This document shows, piece by piece, positions 1-5,240 of a stretch of 9,547 bases of DNA. Every line of letters starts with the position of its first letter. Position 1 is the stretch's first letter. Source of the DNA: an uncultured Clostridia bacterium (GTDB lineage Bacteria; Bacillota; Clostridia; Peptostreptococcales; Anaerovoracaceae); assembly GCA_934256595.1 (NCBI GenBank), contig CAKQOW010000069.1, positions 1 to 9,547 on the forward strand, written 5' to 3'. The notes beneath the pieces were generated by a model that searched no databases, was not told the DNA's origin, and saw only the letters and a list, made by a program, of their open reading frames with translations. The position numbers were made by a program, and so were the translations under genes.

Positions 1-1
1 G

Positions 2-70
2 TTGCGTAACACCGCAGCCAACGCAGTAGTGGTTGAAGCAGGAAGCTCCGACTTCTATAAGTCGGAGTAG
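2..70 (+). CDS. tnpB: C-terminal fragment of a TnpB-like IS200/IS605 protein (5' end outside window)
   Basis: Frame 2 reads LRNTAANAVVVEAGSSDFYK and then SE and a TAG stop. This matches the way TnpB/IS1341-type proteins usually end: an arginine-asparagine stretch, then VVEAGS-like residues encoded by the element's terminal hairpin. Only the last 22 residues are in the window, so the catalytic RuvC-like and zinc-finger parts cannot be assessed. TnpB is an RNA-guided DNA nuclease carried by these transposons. The stop codon lies directly after the hairpin, as is usual when the right end overlaps the coding end. Identification rests on a short tail plus the hairpin, so it is probable rather than certain. 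Confidence 0.7.
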   Translation: MRNTAANAVVVEAGSSDFYKSE

Positions 71-75
71 TTCAC
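41..75 (+). mobile_element. Right end of an IS200/IS605-type element
   Basis: A perfect 9-bp hairpin (CTCCGACTT at 46-54, loop CTAT, AAGTCGGAG at 59-67) is followed by TAGTTCAC (68-75). Subterminal hairpins followed by a TTCAC-like cleavage tetra/pentanucleotide are typical of right ends in the IS200/IS605 superfamily, where the TnpA transposase recognises the hairpin on single-stranded DNA. The same stretch would form the 3' end of the element's omega RNA. The left end is outside the window, so completeness and mobility cannot be judged. Confidence 0.65.
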
Positions 76-83
76 AAGTATAT

Positions 84-202
84 TTGACATTGTATTCGGA
101 TATGATGTCAAACAGTTAAAGATGAATTAAGCCAATATATATCAGCGCCGAATTTCTGCTATCAGAATGGAGTGGGCAAGTGGAAAATGGCCTGATATAT
201 GG
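84..202 (+). other. Gene-free stretch with strong inverted repeats, possible structured RNA
   Basis: No credible reading frame is present. Two stems stand out. TTGACATTGTAT (84-95) and ATATGATGTCAA (100-111) pair over 12 positions, two of them G·U, around a TCGG loop. ATATATCAG-c-GCC (137-149) pairs with GGCCTGATATAT (189-200) over 12 bp with a single C bulge. It encloses a small hairpin, TTCTG (154-158) with CAGAA (163-167). The first stem lies just outside the IS right end. The folds may be part of an RNA ending at the 235-269 terminator, or may be relics of mobile DNA. I recognise no known RNA family. Confidence 0.3.
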
Positions 203-234
203 TTTTAAAAGCGAGTTGATGACCATCTGGTCAA

Positions 235-269
235 AAAAACACCTGCAAGTGCCAGTTGCAGGTGTTTTT
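235..269 (+). terminator. Strong intrinsic terminator
   Basis: AAAAACACCTGCAA (235-248) pairs without mismatch with TTGCAGGTGTTTTT (256-269) around the loop GTGCCAG. The GC-rich core followed by a U run is a classical Rho-independent terminator. The A run on the 5' side could let it work on the other strand too. It would end transcripts arriving from the IS element or from the structured stretch before it. Confidence 0.85.
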
Positions 270-311
270 ACAGGCAATGTTAAAGAATATTATCGAAAAT
301 GATAACGAGTG

Positions 312-386
312 ACGGTTCTGACTTGTCGATAAATAAAAAATAACCGTGCGATGATTTTTGCGGGGAGTAAATCTCTCCGCTTTTTT
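312..386 (+). terminator. Second intrinsic terminator with upstream hairpin
   Basis: GCGGGGAG (360-367) pairs with CTCTCCGC (373-380), with one G·U, around TAAAT, and is followed by six T. Upstream, ACGGTT (312-317) can pair with AACCGT (342-347) around an A-rich loop. There is no reading frame here. The terminator insulates the toxin-antitoxin promoter that follows. The upstream hairpin may be incidental. Confidence 0.7.
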
Positions 387-436
387 AGTTGGTGAGAATA
401 TGAAAAAAATAATGACAAATACTATGTACATAATTC

Positions 437-466
437 TTGACACATATTGTTTGGATTGGATAGAAT
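437..466 (+). promoter_or_regulatory. Sigma-70/SigA-type promoter for the mntA-hepT unit
   Basis: A consensus -35 box TTGACA (437-442) is separated by 18 bp from TAGAAT (461-466), one base off the -10 consensus TATAAT. Transcription would start near 473, about 60 bases before the antitoxin gene. It is the only good promoter between the terminator at 386 and the coding region. No clear operator repeat is seen over it. Confidence 0.75.
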
Positions 467-535
467 AACATTAGAGATGTTTAGTTCAGATGACAGGTTT
501 GTGCTTATGTATTTTTAATGAGAGGGGCGAAAACT

Positions 536-817
536 ATGACTGTAGATAGAATTAAAGAAGCCATTGTTAATATAGCTGATGAATTTAATATTTCCAAGGC
601 TGTACTTTTTGGCTCCAGAGCAGATGGAACCAATAGAGAGGACAGCGATATTGACCTTATTGTAGAGTTTGCCGTACCGGTATCGTTACTTACAATTGCT
701 GAAATGACATATAGACTTGAAGATGCTCTGGGTCTTAGTGTTGATGTTATACATGGCCCGCTTAAAGAGGATGATATTATTGAAGTAAAAAAAGAGGTTC
801 TTTTATATGCAGCATAG
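536..817 (+). CDS. mntA: MntA-type minimal nucleotidyltransferase antitoxin
   Basis: A 93-residue protein of the minimal nucleotidyltransferase (MNT) family. The signature GSX10DXD is intact: G26-S27, then D38 and D40 within SDIDL, with a third acidic residue at D70 (SVDVI). In studied MntA-HepT pairs the antitoxin transfers AMP from ATP to a tyrosine of the HEPN toxin and so neutralises it. I chose ATG 536 because AGAGGGG (521-527) sits 8 bases upstream. The in-frame ATG at 518 lies upstream of that site and would leave it inside the gene. The gene overlaps the toxin gene by 11 bases, which implies coupled translation. It is clearly more AT-rich than the xpt and transporter genes downstream, and with the adjacent IS end this suggests acquisition by transfer. 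Family assignment is firm; antitoxin activity is inferred from the family. Confidence 0.9.
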   Translation: MTVDRIKEAIVNIADEFNISKAVLFGSRADGTNREDSDIDLIVEFAVPVSLLTIAEMTYRLEDALGLSVDVIHGPLKEDDIIEVKKEVLLYAA

Positions 818-1154
818 AGATAAGATAACAATTCAGAAAGTTATTACTGAAATGAACATAGGAATACAAATATTAAGAAATACAGATATTACTTCTTTTA
901 TGAACGATGAAGTGATTAAAAGAGCGCTAAGTATGACAGTTATTAATGTTGGAGAACTGATTAAAGTTGTTACAGACGAGTTACGTTTGAAGTACAAAGA
1001 TTTTCCTTGGCGAGCTGTTGCAGGTATGAGGGATATTGCGGCACATAGATATCAGACGCTAAGAATGGAGGACGTTTATACTACCGTATGTGATGAATAT
1101 CCGGAATTGGTGAGTAAGCTTGAAAGTATAATTGAGAGAGAGGAGCAATTATAA
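807..1154 (+). CDS. hepT: HepT-type HEPN RNase toxin (DUF86)
   Basis: A 115-residue, mainly helical protein of the HEPN/DUF86 family. The diagnostic RX4HXY motif is present as R75-DIAA-H80-R81-Y82, in the context MRDIAAHRY. In HEPN toxins the Arg and His form the RNase active site, and in HepT the motif tyrosine is the residue AMPylated by MntA. Both the catalytic pair and the modifiable tyrosine are intact, so the toxin looks functional. Translation begins at ATG 807, inside the end of mntA, with AAAGAGG (791-797) upstream. The stop (TAA, 1152-1154) overlaps the ATA that would begin the next open frame. RNase target and cellular trigger cannot be read from sequence. Confidence 0.9.
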   Translation: MQHRDKITIQKVITEMNIGIQILRNTDITSFMNDEVIKRALSMTVINVGELIKVVTDELRLKYKDFPWRAVAGMRDIAAHRYQTLRMEDVYTTVCDEYPELVSKLESIIEREEQL

Positions 1155-1381
1155 ACAGATTATACAAAACACTCAGAGCGGCTCTGTACTTCTGCTTTGC
1201 AGCATTTGTGGCATTTGGTATATATACGATTGCACATTACAGACTTGACTCGGTGAAATATGCAGCAGGCTCTGCGTCTTGGTATCTTAGTGTACAGGCT
1301 GTGGCTGTGCTTATAACAGCAGTTGCAGCTATATTTCTTATTGCAATGTCTGTTGCCAGAAAGAAGCAGCAGAAAGCGTAA
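1151..1381 (+). CDS. Small two-helix membrane protein with apparent ATA start (or start-lost remnant)
   Basis: An open frame of 76 residues follows hepT directly. It starts basic (INRLYKTLR) and has a hydrophobic segment at about residues 9-28. A short loop with HYRLDSVKY follows, then a second hydrophobic segment at about 46-68 and a basic tail (ARKKQQKA). This predicts two membrane helices with both ends in the cytoplasm. AGAGAGGAG (1137-1145) lies 5 bases before an ATA at 1151, and no ATG, GTG or TTG would preserve the first helix. If 1153 were G, the sequence would be the standard ATGA overlap of stop and start. Either ATA is used as a rare start, or a point mutation has silenced the gene. 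The family is not recognised. Placement between hepT and the terminator makes it the third gene of that transcript. Confidence 0.5.
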   Translation: MNRLYKTLRAALYFCFAAFVAFGIYTIAHYRLDSVKYAAGSASWYLSVQAVAVLITAVAAIFLIAMSVARKKQQKA

Positions 1382-1382
1382 C

Positions 1383-1435
1383 AACCGCCCTGATCAATGT
1401 ACTGAAATAAAAACATTGATTTTGTTGCGGTTTTT
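1383..1435 (+). terminator. Intrinsic terminator closing the toxin-antitoxin unit
   Basis: AACCGC (1383-1388) pairs with GCGGTT (1427-1432). Inside, ATCAATGT (1393-1400) pairs with ACATTGAT (1413-1420). A T run follows from 1431. It begins one base after the stop codon of the small membrane frame, so that frame belongs to the same transcript as mntA-hepT. Confidence 0.75.
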
Positions 1436-1446
1436 GATATGTTCGA

Positions 1447-1475
1447 TTGACAAGCGTCGAAACATTTGATATTCT
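1447..1475 (+). promoter_or_regulatory. Promoter of the xpt riboswitch transcript
   Basis: A consensus TTGACA (1447-1452) lies 17 bp before TATTCT (1470-1475), which matches the -10 consensus at four of six positions. The start site would fall near 1482, about 20 bases before the riboswitch P1 helix, the usual distance for such leaders. Confidence 0.75.
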
Positions 1476-1499
1476 GTAAGTGGTTTCAATAAAAGAATA

Positions 1500-1573
1500 T
1501 TTGCCAATATAGTTTTGGATATAAGGCCCAAAAGTTTCTACCGTGACGCCGATAAGTCACGACTATTGGTTGC
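1500..1573 (+). promoter_or_regulatory. Purine riboswitch aptamer, guanine class
   Basis: The three-helix purine aptamer is recognisable. P1 is CCAATA (1504-1509) with TATTGG (1564-1569). P2 is TTTTGG (1513-1518) with CCAAAA around the loop ATATAAGGC. The conserved junction is GTTTCTACC, and P3 is GTGAC with GTCAC. J3/1 reads GAC followed by TATTGG. The C at 1563 corresponds to C74 of the Bacillus subtilis xpt aptamer, which pairs with guanine or hypoxanthine, whereas adenine riboswitches have U there. It precedes xpt, the classical target. Ligand binding stabilises P1 and should favour the terminator at 1622-1647, switching the operon off. The family call is strong; ligand class is inferred from the single specificity base. 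Confidence 0.92.
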
Positions 1574-1612
1574 ATTAACTTCTGTCCTTTCATTTTTTGA
1601 CAGGATGATGCG

Positions 1613-1647
1613 TATATTGGCAAACAGGTTCTTTGGACCTGTTTTAT
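1613..1647 (+). terminator. Riboswitch expression platform: terminator with an anti-P1 segment
   Basis: AAACAGGTTC (1622-1631) pairs with GGACCTGTTT (1635-1644), with one G·U, around TTT, and TATTTATT follows. This is a Rho-independent terminator 25 bases before the xpt ribosome binding site. The preceding TATATTGGCAAA (1613-1624) is perfectly complementary to 1500-1511, the 5' strand of P1 and its flank. It can therefore compete with P1 when ligand is absent. The released segment 1577-1585 (AAC-tt-CTGT) could then pair with ACAGGTT in the terminator 5' arm. The terminator is seen directly; the switching order is inference. Confidence 0.75.
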
Positions 1648-1681
1648 TTATTCCGGCAGAAAACAAAAACGGAGGTGGCAC

Positions 1682-2251
1682 GTGAAAGCGCTCGAAGAAA
1701 AAATTCTAAAAGAAGGCACAGTTAAGGACGGCGGCATACTCAAAGTGGACAATTTCCTTAACCACCAGATTGACGCACCTTTCCTTATGGAAATGGGCAG
1801 CGAAATCAAAAGACTTTATTCAGACTGCGGTGTCACTAAAATTCTGACAATTGAAGCTTCAGGCATAGCGATAGCTATGGCAGCGGCAGCTCAGATGGGA
1901 CTTCCTGTTCTGTTCGCAAAGAAAAACAGAACAAAGAACATCAGCAGCGATACATACTGTACCAAGGTTGCCTCATTTACACACGGCGTTGACTATGACG
2001 TTGTAGTAAGCAAATCATATCTTACGCCGGAGGACACAGTTCTTATCGTTGACGACTTTCTTGCTCACGGCAATGCTCTTGAGGGTCTTGCCGACCTTGC
2101 AAAACAGGCGGGAGCTAAGGTGGCAGGTGCTGCGATTGCTATCGAAAAAGGCTTTCAGGGCGGCGGCGACAGACTGCGCGGCGAAGGCATGCGCATAGAG
2201 TCACTTGCGCTGATTGACGATATGTCGGATGGAAAAATCACCTTCCGTTAA
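1682..2251 (+). CDS. xpt: Xanthine phosphoribosyltransferase
   Basis: A 189-residue cytoplasmic purine salvage enzyme that converts xanthine and PRPP to XMP and pyrophosphate. Enzymes of this family may also use guanine. The PRPP-binding motif of type I phosphoribosyltransferases is present at about residues 120-132 (VLIVDDFLAHGNA). The N-terminal MKALEEKILKEGTV and the later IEKGFQGGG segment are typical of Xpt, and the length equals that of the family. Translation starts at GTG 1682, 6 bases after GGAGG (1671-1675). Expression should be repressed by guanine through the riboswitch. Bacillus subtilis pairs xpt with the permease gene pbuX; here a BMP-type ABC transporter follows instead. Confidence 0.95.
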   Translation: MKALEEKILKEGTVKDGGILKVDNFLNHQIDAPFLMEMGSEIKRLYSDCGVTKILTIEASGIAIAMAAAAQMGLPVLFAKKNRTKNISSDTYCTKVASFTHGVDYDVVVSKSYLTPEDTVLIVDDFLAHGNALEGLADLAKQAGAKVAGAAIAIEKGFQGGGDRLRGEGMRIESLALIDDMSDGKITFR

Positions 2252-2308
2252 TCAGCAGATTTTCTGCAAGATTTAATTAACTATTTTTTACGTATTTGCC
2301 TAAAAGGC
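2250..2308 (+). other. xpt to binding-protein spacer with two small hairpins
   Basis: GCAGA (2255-2259) pairs with TCTGC (2263-2267), flanked by AATC and GATT, but no immediate T run follows, so it is a weak terminator at best. GCCT (2298-2301) and AGGC (2305-2308) form a triloop hairpin just before the AAGGAG site (2311-2316). I see no convincing promoter, so read-through from xpt is the simplest way to transcribe the transporter genes. Confidence 0.35.
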
Positions 2309-2322
2309 AGAAGGAGAACAAA

Positions 2323-3525
2323 ATGAAAAAGACTATCGCTTTATTACTTTCACTGGTAATGGTAATCGGAATGGTTGCTTTCACAGGTTGCGGATCAAAA
2401 GACGACAGCGCAGCCGGCGGCGACTTCAAGGTTGGATTTATCTGTCTGCATGACGAAAACTCAACTTATGACAAGAACTTCATCGATGCTGCAAACGCTG
2501 CCTGCGAACAGCTCGGAGTAGAAGCAGTTATCAAGACAAACATCCCTGAAGGACAGGAATGCTACGATGCGGCAGCAGAGCTTGTTGATGCAGGCTGCGG
2601 AATCGTATTTGCCGACTCATTCGGTCACGAAGACTTCATGATTCAGGCTGCAAAGGACTTCCCTGAAGTACAGTTCTGCCACTCAACAGGAACAAAAGCG
2701 CACACAGAAAACCTTGCAAATTACCACAATGCGTTCGCTTCAATCTATGAAGGCAGATATCTTGCAGGCGTAGCTGCAGGAATGAAGATCAACGAAATGA
2801 TCGATGCAGGAACAATCACAGCAGACGAAGCTAAAATGGGATACGTTGGCGCATACACTTATGCAGAAGTAGTATCAGGCTACACTTCATTCTTCCTCGG
2901 CGCTCGTTCAGTTTGCGAATCAGTTACAATGGAAGTAACTTTCACAGGTTCATGGTATGACGAAGCACTCGAAAAAGAAGCTGCTAACAAACTTATAAAT
3001 GACGGCTGCGTACTCGTTTCACAGCATGCAGACTCAATGGGAGCACCTACAGCTTGCGAAAAGGCAGGAGTTCCTAACGTATCATACAACGGAAGCACAC
3101 AGGAAGCTTGCCCTAACACATTCATCGTTTCATCAAGAATTGACTGGACACCTTACTATGTATATGCAATCAAAGCAGCACAGAACGGTGAAGCTATCGA
3201 TGCTGACTGGACCGGCAACCTTGAAACAGGATCAGTTGTTTTAACTGACGTTAACGAAGAAGTGGCTGCAGAAGGAACTGCAGACAAAATTGCAGAGGTT
3301 ACAGAACAGCTTAAATCAGGCGACATTCAGGTATTCGATATCACAACATTCACAGTTGACGGTAAGGAAGTAGACTCATACAAGGCTGACGTAGATACAG
3401 ACGCTGACTATGTAAAAGATACAGAAGTTATCGAAAACGGCGCATTCCAGGAATCAAAATTCAGATCAGCTCCGTACTTTGATCTTCAGATCGACGGAAT
3501 CAAGCTTCTGGATACTAAATTCTAA
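2323..3525 (+). CDS. BMP-family nucleoside-binding lipoprotein of an ABC importer
   Basis: A 400-residue surface substrate-binding protein of the BMP/PnrA (Med/BmpA) family. MKKT and a hydrophobic core form a lipoprotein signal ending in AFTGC, with C23 as the probable lipidated residue. The mature part begins with FKVGFICLHDENSTYDKNF, and the family's hallmark NYHNAFASIYEGRYLAGVAA lies at about residues 133-152. Studied BMP proteins such as PnrA and the NupN-type proteins bind purine or other nucleosides. The operon position after xpt supports a purine nucleoside or base as ligand, but the residues do not prove it. I chose ATG 2323, 6 bases after AAGGAG (2311-2316). An upstream ATG at 2296 would put charged residues before the signal and has no site. 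Codon use looks optimised, consistent with high expression. Confidence 0.9.
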   Translation: MKKTIALLLSLVMVIGMVAFTGCGSKDDSAAGGDFKVGFICLHDENSTYDKNFIDAANAACEQLGVEAVIKTNIPEGQECYDAAAELVDAGCGIVFADSFGHEDFMIQAAKDFPEVQFCHSTGTKAHTENLANYHNAFASIYEGRYLAGVAAGMKINEMIDAGTITADEAKMGYVGAYTYAEVVSGYTSFFLGARSVCESVTMEVTFTGSWYDEALEKEAANKLINDGCVLVSQHADSMGAPTACEKAGVPNVSYNGSTQEACPNTFIVSSRIDWTPYYVYAIKAAQNGEAIDADWTGNLETGSVVLTDVNEEVAAEGTADKIAEVTEQLKSGDIQVFDITTFTVDGKEVDSYKADVDTDADYVKDTEVIENGAFQESKFRSAPYFDLQIDGIKLLDTKF

Positions 3526-3535
3526 GAATACATTC

Positions 3536-3577
3536 ACCAGCAAAAGCCCCGGTTTTAGCCGGGGTTTTCGTGCTGGT
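3536..3577 (+). terminator. Internal terminator or attenuator after the binding-protein gene
   Basis: CCCCGG (3547-3552) pairs with CCGGGG (3559-3564), extended by A-T pairs to TTTT. An outer ACCAGC (3536-3541) pairs with GCTGGT (3572-3577). The GC core with a T tract resembles an intrinsic terminator, but the outer stem extends past the T run. Such hairpins between a binding-protein gene and its membrane genes often stabilise the upstream mRNA and lower downstream expression. Confidence 0.65.
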
Positions 3578-3701
3578 ACAAGGGAACGTATTACAGAGAA
3601 AAGCACATAACCGGGACAGGTATGGATTTTTCTGTGGAATACAAAACAGAAACAGATGATACGCTTTAGGAAACATTAATTAAAGAAAGGTGTTGATTAA
3701 C

Positions 3702-5240
3702 TTGGCCAACAGAGAAGTGGCTGTGTCCCTGAGGGACATCACAAAAGTATTTGGTACAGTAAAAGCAAACAACAAAGTAAACCTTGACATTTATCGGGGC
3801 GAGATACTGTCACTGCTGGGTGAAAACGGAAGCGGCAAAACCACCCTTATGAATATGCTGTCAGGTATATACTATCCTGACGGCGGTGAGATTTACATCA
3901 ACGGAGAGCCTGCGTCCATACACTCGCCCAAAGAGGCCTTTGACTACGGCATAGGAATGATACATCAGCATTTCAAGCTGGTTGACGTATTTACGGCCGC
4001 AGAGAATATAATTCTGGGACTCAGGGAAGAGGGCAAGCTGGACTTAAAGAAAGCCTCCGAAAAAATAAAGGAAATATGTGATACCTACGGATTTGATATA
4101 GATCCGCAGCAGAAGATATACAATATGTCAGTATCACAGAAACAGACTGTCGAAATCGTAAAGGTGCTTTACAGAGGAGCGGATATCCTCATACTTGACG
4201 AGCCTACAGCGGTACTTACTCCGCAGGAAACAGACAAGCTGTTTGCAGTGCTCAGAAATATGAAAGAAGCCGGCAAGACAGTAGTTATAATTACGCATAA
4301 GCTTCACGAGGTGCTTGACATATCAGACCGTGTGGCAGTACTTCGCAAGGGCGAATTTGTCGGCGAAATGATAACAGCCGAAACAAACGAGCAGGAAATG
4401 ACAAATATGATGGTTGGACGAGCTGTCAGCCTCAACATCGACAGGCCGGAGCCTGTTAATCCTAAAACACGTATCAAAGTCGAAAACCTTACAGTAAAAA
4501 GTCAAGACGGAGTTCTCAAACTGGACGACGTTTCATTTACGGCAAACTCCGGAGAAATCCTCGGTATTGCGGGAATATCCGGCTGCGGCCAGAAAGAGCT
4601 GCTGGAAGCCATAGCGGGACTTCAGCCGGTAGAAAACGGAACCGTTAAATATATAAACGATGACGGACAGGCCGAGGAGCTTATCGGCAGAGACCCTCTG
4701 CAGATTGCTGCAATGGGCGTTGCGCTTTCGTTTGTTCCCGAGGACAGACTGGGTATGGGTCTTGTAGGCAACATGGACCTTACAGACAATATGATGCTCA
4801 GATCATTCCGTAAGGGCAGGTCGCTGTTTACAGACAGAAAAACACCGAGAAAGCTTGCAGAGAAGGTAGTCGATGAGCTTGAAGTAAGCACATCGAGCCT
4901 TTCAACTCCTGTCAGAAAGCTTTCCGGCGGTAACGTTCAGAAAGTGCTGGTAGGAAGAGAAATCGCATCGGCTCCTACAGTACTGCTTTCGGCGTACATC
5001 GTAAGAGGTCTTGATATTAATTCCTCATATACAATATATGATCTGCTCAACCAGCAGAAGAAAAAAGGCGTTGCAGTTATTTACGTCGGCGAGGACCTTG
5101 ACGTGCTGATGGAACTCAGCGATCGCATTATGGTTCTGTGCGGAGGCAAGGTCAGCGGTATAGTTGACGGCAGGACTGCAGACAAGAATGAGATAGGTAT
5201 GATGATGACAAAGTTTGGAGGAGGTGCCGACAATGAGTAA
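3702..5240 (+). CDS. Two-domain ABC ATPase of a BMP-type nucleoside importer
   Basis: A 512-residue fused ATPase of the NupO/RbsA/MglA type that powers the importer at the inner face of the membrane. The first half has Walker A GENGSGKT (40-47), Q-loop Q89, a degenerate signature SVSQK (143-147), Walker B ILILDEPT with D166 and E167, and switch H199. The second half has a degenerate Walker A (GISGCGQKE, 291-299), a good signature LSGGNVQKV (407-415), and a Walker B region LLSAYIVRGLD lacking the catalytic acid pair. One composite site is therefore probably catalytic, as in relatives. TTG 3702 is preferred because AAAGGTG (3686-3692) lies 9 bases upstream; GTG 3690 falls within that site. The end overlaps the first permease by 8 bases. 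Confidence 0.9.
   Translation: MANREVAVSLRDITKVFGTVKANNKVNLDIYRGEILSLLGENGSGKTTLMNMLSGIYYPDGGEIYINGEPASIHSPKEAFDYGIGMIHQHFKLVDVFTAAENIILGLREEGKLDLKKASEKIKEICDTYGFDIDPQQKIYNMSVSQKQTVEIVKVLYRGADILILDEPTAVLTPQETDKLFAVLRNMKEAGKTVVIITHKLHEVLDISDRVAVLRKGEFVGEMITAETNEQEMTNMMVGRAVSLNIDRPEPVNPKTRIKVENLTVKSQDGVLKLDDVSFTANSGEILGIAGISGCGQKELLEAIAGLQPVENGTVKYINDDGQAEELIGRDPLQIAAMGVALSFVPEDRLGMGLVGNMDLTDNMMLRSFRKGRSLFTDRKTPRKLAEKVVDELEVSTSSLSTPVRKLSGGNVQKVLVGREIASAPTVLLSAYIVRGLDINSSYTIYDLLNQQKKKGVAVIYVGEDLDVLMELSDRIMVLCGGKVSGIVDGRTADKNEIGMMMTKFGGGADNE

Noticed and set aside
84..106. TTGACA (84-89) with TATGAT (101-106) as a promoter
   Set aside because: The spacing is only 11 bp, and both elements belong to the arms of a hairpin.
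231..443. 70-codon reverse-strand open frame before the toxin-antitoxin unit
   Set aside because: It runs through two intrinsic terminators and has Phe/Ile-rich AT-driven composition, with no binding site.
505..831. 108-codon reverse-strand open frame opposite mntA
   Set aside because: The + strand frame carries an intact nucleotidyltransferase signature with promoter and binding site. The reverse frame is Ser/Leu-rich and unsupported.
2296..2322. Earlier ATG for the binding lipoprotein
   Set aside because: It would add nine mostly polar residues before an ideal lipoprotein signal and lies upstream of the AAGGAG site that fits ATG 2323.
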